Positions 34,971 through 45,346 of a DNA stretch of 64,000 nt are shown one piece after another. Both the position numbers and the translations under genes were made by a program. The DNA is taken from positions 307,501-371,500 of the forward strand of contig NC_090153.1 of NCBI RefSeq assembly GCF_017916325.1. The letters are read 5' to 3'. The stretch's first letter is position 1. Every line of letters begins with the position of its first letter. The notes beneath the pieces were generated by a model. It was not told the origin of the DNA. It was given only the letters and a program-made list of their open reading frames with translations, and did no database searches. The stretch is from Leishmania martiniquensis. Taxonomy: Eukaryota; Euglenozoa; Kinetoplastea; Trypanosomatida; Trypanosomatidae.

Positions 34971-37805
34971 ATGCAGACCGTCTTTCAGCTCGCTGCCGTG
35001 CACGGCATGCTTTACACGGGAGGCAACGTCGTCTTCTCACCCGATGGCACGCAGCTCTACTCCCCCGTCAACAACTATTTGTCATCGATTCAGCTCCAGA
35101 AGGCGGGCCACCTCTCGCTTACATGCAGCAACAGCTCCATCAGTTGCTTCGACCTCTCCCCCGATGGTGACCTGGCCATCGTTGTCGGGCAACGTGGCAT
35201 TGGCTTCTTTTACTCGATTTCTGCCCGCGTCGTACTCGACACCATCTCCTTCCCACCCAACTGCGCAATCTCGTGTGTCAAGTTCAGCCCGTGCGGCAAG
35301 TACGTCTCAGTAGCGCTGGAGTCCACACTGCAGGTGTACGCGGCGCCAGCCAAGCGCGTCGTGAGTTTCCACGGCTGCCACCGCATCGAGCAGCTTCATG
35401 CCGTTCTTACGCGCCCTATCACGAATCTTGACTGGACGGCAGATAGCGAGCACATCCTGGTGTGTGGTCAGGATGCGCGGATGAAGGTTGTACCGAGGCA
35501 AAGCAAGCTGCACCAGAAAGGTATGGCACTCCAACAGAACTCGCTCATCGGCCACCGCAGCGCCGTGCTGGGGGCATGGTTCACGAACGAGGACCACAGC
35601 GAGGTGGTGAGTGTAGCAGCGGACAACGTCGTGGTGACGTGGCGCCGCAGTGGCATTACACGTAAAGAGATGCTGCAGGCGATCGCCACGGCGCAGCTGC
35701 AGACTCGCCTGGGAGAGTGTGAAGATGGCGGCAGCGCCGAACTCGGTGACGTCGAGGAAGATGAGGAGGAGTCTCCGTCCCCCAAGAGCTTCCTCGAGCG
35801 CCGGCGGCTGGAGCAGCTACGCCTCGATGGCGTGCGCGTTTCGGCTGCTGATGACACCTACCTACCCCCAATTCTGCGCCACGCCTTCGAGATTAAGCAC
35901 AAGTTCATGCTGTCGCACAAGGGCAGCGTCAGCGTCACGGCGTTCCACAAGCCTCGCGGGCTGCTTGCGATCGGGTACAGCAGCGGTATCTTCGCCATTC
36001 ACGCCCTGCCGGAGGCGAAGGGTGAGGAACTGACTCTAGTGCACCTCCTCTCCATATCTGCGCAGTCACTGACGGCAGCGGCCTTCTCGCCAAGCGGGGA
36101 CTGGGTCGCGTTCGGTAGCGCTCACCTCAAGCAGCTGCTCGTGTGGGACTGGAAGGCGGAGGCCTACGTCGTCAAGGAGCAGGCGCACTACTACGACATC
36201 GCCTGCGCTGCCATCACAGCGGACAGTACCAACATCATCTCTGGAGGCGAAGAGGGCAAGGTCAAGGTGTGGAAAGTCGCTTCGGGGCAGTGCTTCGCGA
36301 CCTTCACCGAGCACACAGGGCCGATCACTGGCATCAGCACCAGCGCGAGCACGAACGCCTTCTTTACCAGCAGTCTGGACGGCACGGCACGCGGCTACGA
36401 CCTCATGCGCTACCGCCAGTTTCGCGTCTTCAGCCCGCCAGAGCAAACTCAGCTTTCCTGCATCGCCGTCGACCCGTCTGGCGACGTTCTGGCGGTCGGC
36501 AGCAGCCAGGTAAACAAGATATTTCTGTTCTCTGTGCAGACGGGGCGCGTCATTGACGTCCTGCAAGGGCATGAGGCACCCATCGCGTGCGTGGCGTTCC
36601 ACCCCTCTGGGACGACTCTCACCTCCGGCAGCATGGACCACCACCTCGTGTTTTGGGACCTATTCAACCAGAACGACAGCGGCGAGCGGCTCAAGGGGGA
36701 CGGCGAGGTGCTGGACATCGGCACAGAGGTTCTGTGTATCACTTACAGCGCTAGCGGGCGACGGATGGCGGTGCTGACAGCAAAACAGGAGATCTCCGTC
36801 TACGAGACGACCGTCGCCAACGACCCTCAGCTGATCAAGACGTTTCTCACGACCTTTGACGCGGCCGGTGGCTGGCGCAAGGAGGTGGGGCCGACCAGCG
36901 CCAACTACGACACGCACTTCACGCGTATCAGCTTCTCGCCCGAGGGCGAGAAGCTCATCGCCGGCGGCGACTCTAAGTGGCTGGTGCTCTACCACGCGAC
37001 GCAGGGCTACGTACTCAAGAAGTGGCCCATCACACACAATCTCGACGTGCAGGGTGCAGAGGAGCAGTATCAGTGGCGCAGCATGAGCGAGGCAGGCTTT
37101 CTCGGCGACATCGACGTGGACGAAGACGACATGCACCTGTCGCGGCGCAAGCTGCTGGAGATGCCTGGCAGCCGCCACCGTCACTTCGCGACGGGGAAGC
37201 GCAAGACGGAGCTGACGGCGCGTGCGATGGACGTGGCGTTCGCGGCTACTGGCTCAGAGTTCATTGCCGCAACGACAGATGGCCTTCTGCTGTTCTCGAC
37301 GCGCGTGGCGCGTCCGCGCTTTCAGCCGCTGCAGCTCAAGTTGCAGGTGAACACCGAGGAGGTGCGCCAGCAGCTTGCGAATGGACTGCCAGTGTTGGCC
37401 CTTATCGGTGCCTTGAGCCTTGGAGACGCGGTGCTTGGTGTGGAGTGCCTGCGCCGAATGCCACGTGACTCGATCCCGGTGGCTGTGACGGCTGTCCCCT
37501 CGTCCCTTTTTCCGCAGCTCATGCAGTGGGTAAGCGATGAGGTGGAGCACTGTCGCGGCGTCGAGCATGCCTTGTTATGGGCACAGTCTCTTCTGCTCCA
37601 CTCCAATGAGGCCTTCGGCGGGATAGCAGCGCAGCAGGACGCACAGGTGTTGCCAGCGCTGAAGACGCTGCAGCGCAGCCTCTACCAGCACCGCCTGCTC
37701 ACGGAGCTCTCACGCGAAAATTACTACTCTGTCAAGTACCTCGCCGACGCGGCGCGCATGAACACGTCCAAGCTGGAGCCGATTGCCGAAGACGCCATGG
37801 AGTAG
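34971..37805 (+). CDS. PWP2: PWP2, periodic tryptophan WD40 protein of the SSU processome
   Basis: Core UTP-B component that, with U3 snoRNP, assembles on the 5' external spacer of pre-rRNA in the nucleolus. The ATG at 34971 gives 944 residues (yeast 923). Two N- and C-lobed beta-propellers are visible as repeated FSPDG / W-D-type units, for example NVVFSPDGTQLYSPVNN at the very start, LDWTADSEHILVCGQDARM, GGEEGKVKVWKVASGQCFAT and LTSGSMDHHLVFWDLF. An acidic loop near residues 255-275 (EEDEEESPSPK) interrupts the first propeller, as in orthologues. The last ~130 residues form the Utp12 domain (QQLANGLPVLALIGALSLGD through the helical tail). Upstream in-frame residues up to 34635 are translated UTR and were excluded. 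Confidence 0.95.
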   Translation: MQTVFQLAAVHGMLYTGGNVVFSPDGTQLYSPVNNYLSSIQLQKAGHLSLTCSNSSISCFDLSPDGDLAIVVGQRGIGFFYSISARVVLDTISFPPNCAISCVKFSPCGKYVSVALESTLQVYAAPAKRVVSFHGCHRIEQLHAVLTRPITNLDWTADSEHILVCGQDARMKVVPRQSKLHQKGMALQQNSLIGHRSAVLGAWFTNEDHSEVVSVAADNVVVTWRRSGITRKEMLQAIATAQLQTRLGECEDGGSAELGDVEEDEEESPSPKSFLERRRLEQLRLDGVRVSAADDTYLPPILRHAFEIKHKFMLSHKGSVSVTAFHKPRGLLAIGYSSGIFAIHALPEAKGEELTLVHLLSISAQSLTAAAFSPSGDWVAFGSAHLKQLLVWDWKAEAYVVKEQAHYYDIACAAITADSTNIISGGEEGKVKVWKVASGQCFATFTEHTGPITGISTSASTNAFFTSSLDGTARGYDLMRYRQFRVFSPPEQTQLSCIAVDPSGDVLAVGSSQVNKIFLFSVQTGRVIDVLQGHEAPIACVAFHPSGTTLTSGSMDHHLVFWDLFNQNDSGERLKGDGEVLDIGTEVLCITYSASGRRMAVLTAKQEISVYETTVANDPQLIKTFLTTFDAAGGWRKEVGPTSANYDTHFTRISFSPEGEKLIAGGDSKWLVLYHATQGYVLKKWPITHNLDVQGAEEQYQWRSMSEAGFLGDIDVDEDDMHLSRRKLLEMPGSRHRHFATGKRKTELTARAMDVAFAATGSEFIAATTDGLLLFSTRVARPRFQPLQLKLQVNTEEVRQQLANGLPVLALIGALSLGDAVLGVECLRRMPRDSIPVAVTAVPSSLFPQLMQWVSDEVEHCRGVEHALLWAQSLLLHSNEAFGGIAAQQDAQVLPALKTLQRSLYQHRLLTELSRENYYSVKYLADAARMNTSKLEPIAEDAME

Positions 37806-39071
37806 TGAGCCTGAGAGATGGCGTGCACAGCTGCGCTCTCCTGACCACACATGCATTAACTGGCAAAGCAGCTGCCCGCTCAGCGCGAGCAGCGTGGTGG
37901 GGTGGGGGAAGGAGGGCGAGCCGTATACAGAGATCACTCCACTTCCTCCTCGCCCTCGTCCTTCGACATTCGTACATCATTGGGGGAGGGAGGCAGAAGA
38001 GGAGGACGTCTGTATGTGTGCGTCAGTCTGTAAGTCTGTGTCTGTGTGTGTGTGTGTGTTTGTGCTTGGAAATGCGATACGCTAACGAGCACACGTGTAA
38101 ACTGTGGCGCTCGCCTCTCACGTATTCCATCACGTAATCCAACCAAAGAAAGCAGGCAGAGGCGCAAAGGGCCGAAGCGCCAGGCGCACTGACAGCTGCT
38201 GGCAATGCTGCAGCAAAGTCCAACGTGGCCACAGGAAGGGGCTGGACAGAGCGAGGAGTGAGTGAATGGCAGGCGGGGGGAGGGGGGCAGTATATAAGAA
38301 AGGAGGAAGAGTCCGTGGAAACGCGCATGACGGAGAGCACACGGTAGGGGGGTGCTCACACTTGCCTCTTGTGCAAGGAGAGATCGTGAGACGCCAAGCG
38401 CAGGATGCGAGATGAGCGTGTCGGTTTGTACGTGAAGGCGCACTGCTCGGCCAAGCGCCTGAGTGCGCTAACGTGCCGGGTGCTCCTCCTTTCCTTCCCC
38501 ACCGGAAGCCCCTGCCGCTCACCCTCGCGAGCTCACGCAAGCCACTGCGAGTGCGCATAGGCACCCCTCCTCCTCACCCTGAAGAGCCAGAGAGTATACG
38601 CATGTGGCGCCCCTTGGCTTCGATCACCGTTACCTCCTTTGTATGAGAAGGCGTCCGCCCTCTCCCCACCCCCATCCTGGGAGGTATCCACAACGTCTAA
38701 TGCCGTAACTTCCGCCTCTCATTGGGCTCCCTCGATCTCCTCTTCTCCCCCTCCCGCTCGCCCCCCCGCTGATCACGGCAGCTTGTAAGCGGCCACCCTT
38801 GGCAGAGCGCGGCAAACACAGCGCGACACACGACACGCAGGCAGTGTGAAGCGCCGTCCTCTTCGCCCATTCTTTTCTTTGTATGGCATCAGGGGACGCA
38901 CCTGTGTGTATCTGTGTGTGGCTTGCAGGCGCGGGATAGTGCGCCTGACCTACGCATCGCACCACCCTCACCCCCACCCCCGACTCACACTCCGTTCTCC
39001 ACGCGCTTCCCCCTGACCCGTTCCCTCGCCTATTCGTATCTGCAGAGGGAAAGACGCACCTACGCGCGCAA

Positions 39072-39093
39072 GGGGCAGGGGAGGGAGGGAGGG
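39072..39093 (+). repeat. G-quadruplex-type array upstream of the 2016-residue protein gene
   Basis: Runs of 4, 4, 3, 3 and 3 Gs separated by one or two bases, about 75 bases before the pyrimidine tract of the predicted acceptor. Confidence 0.55.
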
Positions 39094-39165
39094 AGGAAAG
39101 CGCCGGTACCAGCTTGGGTGGCCTACTGCGGGCTCGCTGCTTGCGTCCCGAGCAAGCTTATTCCC

Positions 39166-39218
39166 GGCGTTCCCTCACCCCACCCTTTTTTCCTCTCTGT
39201 ACGGCTATCGTGGTGGAG
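39166..39218 (+). promoter_or_regulatory. Probable trans-splice acceptor for the 2016-residue protein gene
   Basis: The C/T tract at 39169-39200 is followed by the AG at 39217-39218. The first in-frame ATG downstream is at 39296. Confidence 0.45.
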
Positions 39219-39295
39219 AAGGACGTCTCGGGGCCCGGCATCGTGCACGCATTCTGGCATCACATTCCGCCTTATCGCGTGGGCCACTATCGGGC

Positions 39296-42200
39296 ATGGC
39301 CAGTGGCGCTGGCAGCACAGGGGGCAGTGGCTCCGCCTTACTCCCCACCATCACGGCTGAGCTTCGCAACGAGTTCTACCCGCTTCTATCGACCCTCGCC
39401 AGCTGCGGCAGCGACATCTCGGCCACGTACGTGATGGAACTCTTCTTTACGCTCGCCCGCTTCGATGCAGTGCTCAAGGCAAAGGAGCGGCAGTTGTTCG
39501 TGAGCACCGCACAGCAGCTCATCACCCGTCTGCTGCAGCAGCTGCAGAAGGTGCACCGTAGGCGCCAACTCCTCGATGAAAACGAGCGCTTCGTCGGCGA
39601 GCTCGTCGAGCGGTGTGCTGCGCTGGAATGCCTCTGCAGCGCGCGCGACGGCGATGGCTACTGTCACTCAAACGACGGCGAAGACTTAGGCGACGTGGAC
39701 ATCAGTAGACAGGCCGTGTCGGCTGCTTCGGTGCAGGACGACGTCGTTGACGAGCGCGTCGATGGGGGGGAGACGGTGCTCTCCGCGGCCGCGGCGTCCC
39801 GTCGTCGCGCCTCACCATCGGCCACATATACAGGCAGCACAATCGTCGCTCAGGAAACGCGGCGGTTCTCGTTTGACAACAACCTCGACCACCTCGTGGG
39901 CCAGACCTTGCTGCAGCGGTCACGACAGCAGCAACAGCGCAAGGCCGACTCCGGCGGCAACGTGCGATCGATCTCGGCAGCAACGACAGAGGGAGGAGAG
40001 GCGACAACTGCCCTTTCTACACCTTCCTCGTTTCCTCAGCGGCATCTGCAGCCTCCTCCGCCCCTGCAGCAGCAGCAGCACAGTGGGCCTCGCCCAACCA
40101 GTCGTCTACACCATGCTGGGCAGGCCCACAGCTCGGCCACCCCACCACGTGCTCAAGGTACCGTCACCACCGAGCAGACCACTGGCAGAGCGCTCGACGA
40201 GGAAGTTTCCCGGGTCGCAGCAGCTTCCAGTAGCTTCGCAGGCGCAGCAGCACCGACAGACGTCACATCTGCGGTGTACAGTGGCGTGCAGTATGCGCTC
40301 CAGGAGCACTTCCGCAACAATGTCCGGCACACTCTCACCGGCAGTGCACTTACAGCGCCAAGCAGCCTCAATGAGCTGGTTCAGCAGCAGCTGCCACAGC
40401 TGCGCGATACGATGACGAGACCAAGCAGTCGCAGCAGTGAGTGGGTCACAGCGGTAGACGGCGGTGTCGGGGAGGCAGACCTCGGCTCAGCTCAGCAGCA
40501 GCAATCACTGACGCTAGACCCCTCCTTAGTCTCCTCCCCAGCGCCGGTGCTGTGCCCCCTCTCGTCCCCGTACATCGGCAGCCTCCCTCACGCCAACACG
40601 AGCACCATCTCTGTGGCGGCAGAGGCCTCTGGAGCATCGACGAGCAACGCTGTAGGCGTCGGCGCAGGTGGGCTGTTCGGTCCGAAGACAATGAGCGGCT
40701 TCTCTGCATTGTACTCCCCAACGACGCAGGAGCCGGTGGATACGGCGAGGGCGTGGGAGCGCATGTTCTGGAGATTTTTGGACGGGCTCACGGCCACAGG
40801 CGACCTTGCCGTCCTGCTCACGCTCTTGTGCAGGGGGAATGCCGCGCAGACTCAGGGCACCGTGGCGCCCGCCCCAACCACCTGCGGCTTCTTCGCCGGG
40901 CACAAGAGCTCCTTGGGGGCTGGCAGGGGCGGCCCGGCAAAGAACGCAGCATCGTCGACCGACGCTGTAAGGGCGTCTAGCAAGAGCCTCGCGGCCAGCT
41001 CACTCACAGCGAAATGCGGGGTGCAGCTGCTTATGGAGGAACTCAAGCGCAGCGGCACCTACTCGCGGCTGTTACCCACCGCAAAAGCTTCCCAGGTGCT
41101 GAACAGCAGCGCCGCCGCAGGCGCGGGTACAACCGGTGCGGTCGGACCCAAAGACGAGGCAGCGGGCAGCAGCGTCGTCACGAAGGGGGAGCGGGAGACG
41201 AGGGTGGGTGAGCCTGAGAGGCAGCAGCAGCAGCACGCCCGTGACGCGCCGCGTAGCCTTGCAGCACAGACCCGCACTCCCGTCGGCGGTGTGCCGTCCG
41301 CTGGCTCGCATCCGAGCAACGGCAACTCGACGGTTCTTCTCAATTTGAGCGACTTGGCGAGGGAGGAGGAGTTGCGACTGCACCGAGACTTCTGGACGCA
41401 CATACCGGCCATCCTCTCGACGCTTACGGAGGGCGTCATGTACAGTGGCAGCCACAGCACCGTCTCCCCAGACGAGAATAGCAGCAACGCGCCGTGCGCG
41501 ACGAGCAGCGGTTGCGGTGAGGTGACCGGCCTGGAGGCAAGCCACGATGGTAATTTCGACTGGGGCGCCGCCCCCATTCATGGTGACGCCAACGGCAATG
41601 GGCGGGAAGATGGGCAGCTGGACGACCTGAAGGTCGGTGCTGGTGTCACAGACGCAGAAGGTGATGAAGGAAACGCGCTCGCCGCACTTCACCTGCCTTC
41701 CACAGAAGCGCTGCAGCTGCTGCCAATCTTTGCCCCTCTCCTGCGCAACTACACTGACGGCGTCAGGCAGCTAATGCGCACCGCGCCAGAGTACGCGCGC
41801 TCCATACAAGCTCAGCACGCTCGAGCACTCGCCGTCGCGGCCGCTGCGTCCGCGCAACAGCAGCAACAGCAATCAGCTCTCCTTTCACCCAACTACGACA
41901 ACGTGACCGCCACTGGCGGGGAGTGCCCGCTGGAACGCGAGCACAGCGCCACTGTCTCCACCAGCTCAGCAAGCGCGCCGCTGAGTACTGCGCGTGCCGG
42001 GCAAGCTCGCACGGTGCCGCAGAGCTTCTTGGCCACGCACATGCAGGAGTTGAGGGAAAGCCACACATTGCCTAGTGGGGGCGACCGCCGGCCCGCTGGT
42101 GGTGGTGGTGGTGGTGCAACGGCAGCGGCGGCGACAGGGTGCGGTTCGAATCCCAATAGCCCGGCGCCTGCGGGAATCGCAGAGCACAGCCTTTTAGCAA

Positions 42201-45200
42201 GTGGGAGTTGCACAGAGGTGCGAGCCGTGGATGTCTTCGTGTACGCCCTTGTGACTGCGATCTACGTTCAGTGTTCGATGGCGGTCGCGATGCAGCAACA
42301 GCAGCGGGCACGCGTCAATGCCACAGGCTGCGCGATGGAGGCGCCAACCTTCGCGACGGTGGAAGAAGGAGCAGCAAACGTGAAGAGCACTTTCTCAGAA
42401 GGCGGTCGCACGCCATCTGGCAGGTGCTCTCCGCAGATGAACTGGCAGGGCCCTGCAGCCCCATTCGACGTCGGCACCGGCGGGGCAAGCAGCAACATCA
42501 ATGCCAGCATGCTCACTGAAGAAGACCGTGCCCTCGATCAGAACCTTGCCAATGCTAGCCTGAGCAACACCGGCGTTGGCGAGTCGAGCTGGTGGTGGAA
42601 CGGCAGCCTTCTTGGTGGCCTGCGCGACGGCGCCGGCGGTGGTGGCTACTCGCTCAGCGGGAGCTTTTCCCTGCCGCCCAGCACGCTGTTTCGCCCATAC
42701 CTGCACTCACTGCATCCCATGACCCTGCGTGACAGCGGCGCCGGCGGTGGTGGGACAGAGGGCCACATGGGCAGCGGCTCTTTTCGTGGCCCTCGAAGCT
42801 CTCCTCCACTACAGGCGCATGTGAATCACCAGCAACAGCAGCAGCAGCAGTGGTCACAACCGCTGACCAACTTCTCGTTCGATGTGAGGTACTCGGTCAC
42901 TGATGCGGCGCTCTCTCTCTTGCGGGTGGCGCACGAGATGAAGAGCAGCGGCAGCGCCGGCAGCGATGGGCCTTCGGCAGCGAATTATGGCCGTGGCTCC
43001 TCATTTGGTCTCCGCATCCTGTGCGAAAAGCTGCACCCCATCGAGTTCGCCACGCAGGATATCGTTGCCTGCGCCAACGACTTCTCGTGGGTGTCGCTGC
43101 CGAGCCTCATGAAGGCGGAACTGCAGCACCTGCAAGAGCAGCTGCGCGACGCCAGTCACGCGATACAGCGCATGGAGGGGCAGGTTCGAGGCGAGCTGGC
43201 CCTGCTTCTCTTCCGCCTCCTGTCCATTGTCCTCGACTGGCTCATGCCTGCCGTATATGTGGCAGACCCGCGTGTGTGGCTGTTCTACCGCAAGTGGTGC
43301 TGCGACCTTTACCGCGTTTTGTGCACCGATGCGGCCCTCTTGGAGGAGTTCCGTAGGCTACTGAATCAGAGCGGTCTGGCGGTTGGTAGCGCGGCGGCGG
43401 CGGATGCAAGCGGCCTGCAGAGGCGGCGAGGCGGGTCGACGAGGGAGGTGAACGAGAGAAGCGGGGCCAAGACACGCTCGGCCACAAGTGTGCCCACCCT
43501 TGGGCTTCAACGGGGCCCGCCGCTGTTTCCGGGTAGTGGAATGGCGCCGTCGCCGCCGCAGGCTCGGTCAACAATGGCGAGCGCGCTGGTAGCTGCGGGC
43601 GCCGCCGCCGCCTCTGGGAGTGGAAGTCAGGGCACCAGCACGGGCTGCATCGCGCGTGAAGGGGCGATCGTGCTCACGGATAGGGCTTCGCAACATCCAA
43701 GCGTCTCATGTGCTTCGCCTGCAGCGGACGACGCCTCCGCAGCCACGAGCGCATCCATCGAGGACGCCTCCAGCTTCATTCTACCAGGGTCTAGCCTCAC
43801 TGTTTCGGTGTCGCACGAGTCGCCGCCCTTGCAACCTGGTGGGCCAAACTTCCTTGCCCAGGAGGAGGCAGATCACCGAGGAGAGGCAGTCGGCGGCACG
43901 GCGTCCCTGCGCGCTGCACAGGCGCTCCTGAGTGATGGGGGCACCGTTGTGCCTCTTTTGTGCCCGTTCCTGATCACGCGTCTTGTGGCGGCGACCTTGC
44001 GAGGCATCGATGCCGACATCGCCGAGTCTCTCCTGTGGGTCGTTGGGCAGGCAACTGCCACTGACGACGCTGCCGGGGAGTGTCTAGAAAGCGGCACGGT
44101 GGAGGACGCCAGCGGCCTTCTGGGGGGTGCGCGAAGAAGCAGGAGTGTGAGCAGCGGCGCGCCGCAAAACCGTCGCGCGCCTGGCGTGAGTGGTCGTGGG
44201 CTTCAGTCAGACGGAGAGCATCGCGGCACCCGCAGCGGCAGACACGCCGATGAGGGAGAGGAGGGTCTGAGTGCTGCCCATCAGCGGCACTGTGGCCACG
44301 TGGCTCACCGTACTTCCTCCGGGCACCGACTGCCCGCACACCCCCACCGTAGTGGCGCTCGTTATCACCGCAGCAGCTCGGCAGACGCCCGCGTGGGCAG
44401 CGGCGCCGCCGCAACGGCTGTGAGCCACTACGCATTCGACAGTGAGGATGGTGACGGCGGCTACGGCGATCACTGGTATGGCGTCCTAGAAGATCGTGAG
44501 AGGGGGAAGATGGCGTCAGCTCCCCTACAGAACCGCTTCATGGCCACAGGCCCCGAAAGAGCCATGGCCGGCGGTGCCGCCAGTGCCTCCCCAGCGCTTC
44601 CGCACACCACCTCTCGCACCCCCTTCAGCAAGCGCGCCTCCACCGGTGGCTCGCAGCACCTGCCCCTCCCTTCCCAGCCATCCGATGGCCCAACATTGGT
44701 GCACCATCACCGCTTCCGTTACCCGTCTGTTGACGGCTATGCTGACGTGGCAAAGCTGTATCTCAGCACGCTGGACGACGCAGAAGTCTTCCTCTCGCCG
44801 CACGACCCTGTATACGCCTCACTCGTGCTGAGCGCCGCCGACCTACACCTCCACGATTTGCGCGACACCGCCACGGCCGCTGCGCTGGTTTCGGCGTATT
44901 TGGTGGATGTTGGCGAGGAACACATTCAGGGGCCGGTATGGGAGGAGCTACCCGCCGTGTTGATCGGGTCCGAAGTCAGTGGTGATATTGCCTCTTCGCT
45001 GAACGCCGCTAGCCATGCTGCTGGGAGCGCTTCTTCTACCCCTCCAGCGCCAGGCAGGGGCTTCTCTGTGACGCGTGCGCGCCAAGGCAACACACAGGCC
45101 CCGACCACCTCCGTCGCTGCATCCTCGAATGCAGCCGGGGTAGACTCTGGGCCGGCCGCCGCCGCGTCCTCCTCTCAAGCGGCTGCACCGCCACCGCAGC

Positions 45201-45346
45201 AGCCGTACGTGCCGATGGTTATCCCATCGTGGGCAAACGCGCACGAGAAGGACGATTTTCTTGCGACACTGCGACTGCTGCGGCAAATGCAGACATTTCT
45301 CGTCTCGGCGCAGACGGAGCCGAAAAGCGATGTGTCAGAGAGTTGA
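39296..45346 (+). CDS. Large helical protein with long low-complexity inserts; possible AP-5 zeta relative
   Basis: 2016 residues, not firmly recognised. Conserved-looking helical blocks are separated by Gln, Ser, Gly and Ala-rich linkers. Blocks: residues ~14-110 (ITAELRNEFYPLLSTLASCG, YVMELFFTLARFDAVLKAKE), ~480-515 (ARAWERMFWRFLDGL), ~690-715, ~808-850, ~975-1000, ~1295-1350 (RGELALLLFRLLSIVLDWLM, WLFYRKWCCDLYRVLC), ~1550-1590 (LITRLVAATLRGIDADIAES, LLWVVGQ) and ~1810-1880 (VAKLYLSTLDDAEVFLSPHD). Glutamine runs occur near residues 255, 645, 855 and 1180. The order of the first, the LLWVVGQ and the 'LSTLDDAEVFLSP' blocks resembles, by eye, the N-terminal helices and the 'WAIGEYL' and 'LLK...AQFVLTP' parts of AP-5 zeta. 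That match is weak and unverified; a kinetoplastid-specific protein is the safe description. Confidence 0.75.
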   Translation: MASGAGSTGGSGSALLPTITAELRNEFYPLLSTLASCGSDISATYVMELFFTLARFDAVLKAKERQLFVSTAQQLITRLLQQLQKVHRRRQLLDENERFVGELVERCAALECLCSARDGDGYCHSNDGEDLGDVDISRQAVSAASVQDDVVDERVDGGETVLSAAAASRRRASPSATYTGSTIVAQETRRFSFDNNLDHLVGQTLLQRSRQQQQRKADSGGNVRSISAATTEGGEATTALSTPSSFPQRHLQPPPPLQQQQHSGPRPTSRLHHAGQAHSSATPPRAQGTVTTEQTTGRALDEEVSRVAAASSSFAGAAAPTDVTSAVYSGVQYALQEHFRNNVRHTLTGSALTAPSSLNELVQQQLPQLRDTMTRPSSRSSEWVTAVDGGVGEADLGSAQQQQSLTLDPSLVSSPAPVLCPLSSPYIGSLPHANTSTISVAAEASGASTSNAVGVGAGGLFGPKTMSGFSALYSPTTQEPVDTARAWERMFWRFLDGLTATGDLAVLLTLLCRGNAAQTQGTVAPAPTTCGFFAGHKSSLGAGRGGPAKNAASSTDAVRASSKSLAASSLTAKCGVQLLMEELKRSGTYSRLLPTAKASQVLNSSAAAGAGTTGAVGPKDEAAGSSVVTKGERETRVGEPERQQQQHARDAPRSLAAQTRTPVGGVPSAGSHPSNGNSTVLLNLSDLAREEELRLHRDFWTHIPAILSTLTEGVMYSGSHSTVSPDENSSNAPCATSSGCGEVTGLEASHDGNFDWGAAPIHGDANGNGREDGQLDDLKVGAGVTDAEGDEGNALAALHLPSTEALQLLPIFAPLLRNYTDGVRQLMRTAPEYARSIQAQHARALAVAAAASAQQQQQQSALLSPNYDNVTATGGECPLEREHSATVSTSSASAPLSTARAGQARTVPQSFLATHMQELRESHTLPSGGDRRPAGGGGGGATAAAATGCGSNPNSPAPAGIAEHSLLASGSCTEVRAVDVFVYALVTAIYVQCSMAVAMQQQQRARVNATGCAMEAPTFATVEEGAANVKSTFSEGGRTPSGRCSPQMNWQGPAAPFDVGTGGASSNINASMLTEEDRALDQNLANASLSNTGVGESSWWWNGSLLGGLRDGAGGGGYSLSGSFSLPPSTLFRPYLHSLHPMTLRDSGAGGGGTEGHMGSGSFRGPRSSPPLQAHVNHQQQQQQQWSQPLTNFSFDVRYSVTDAALSLLRVAHEMKSSGSAGSDGPSAANYGRGSSFGLRILCEKLHPIEFATQDIVACANDFSWVSLPSLMKAELQHLQEQLRDASHAIQRMEGQVRGELALLLFRLLSIVLDWLMPAVYVADPRVWLFYRKWCCDLYRVLCTDAALLEEFRRLLNQSGLAVGSAAAADASGLQRRRGGSTREVNERSGAKTRSATSVPTLGLQRGPPLFPGSGMAPSPPQARSTMASALVAAGAAAASGSGSQGTSTGCIAREGAIVLTDRASQHPSVSCASPAADDASAATSASIEDASSFILPGSSLTVSVSHESPPLQPGGPNFLAQEEADHRGEAVGGTASLRAAQALLSDGGTVVPLLCPFLITRLVAATLRGIDADIAESLLWVVGQATATDDAAGECLESGTVEDASGLLGGARRSRSVSSGAPQNRRAPGVSGRGLQSDGEHRGTRSGRHADEGEEGLSAAHQRHCGHVAHRTSSGHRLPAHPHRSGARYHRSSSADARVGSGAAATAVSHYAFDSEDGDGGYGDHWYGVLEDRERGKMASAPLQNRFMATGPERAMAGGAASASPALPHTTSRTPFSKRASTGGSQHLPLPSQPSDGPTLVHHHRFRYPSVDGYADVAKLYLSTLDDAEVFLSPHDPVYASLVLSAADLHLHDLRDTATAAALVSAYLVDVGEEHIQGPVWEELPAVLIGSEVSGDIASSLNAASHAAGSASSTPPAPGRGFSVTRARQGNTQAPTTSVAASSNAAGVDSGPAAAASSSQAAAPPPQQPYVPMVIPSWANAHEKDDFLATLRLLRQMQTFLVSAQTEPKSDVSES

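Larger units (their letters stand above)
37806..39295 (+). other. Intergenic spacer, 1.5 kb
   Basis: No gene recognised on either strand. It contains a TG repeat at about 38037-38062, G-rich DNA near 38275-38290, a G-run array at 39072-39093 and the acceptor for the next gene. Confidence 0.6.

Noticed and set aside
42137..42151. Perfect tRNA B-box-like GGTTCGAATCC
   Set aside because: It lies inside the 2016-residue coding frame, the flanking bases do not form a five-pair T stem, and no A-box or acceptor stem is present upstream.
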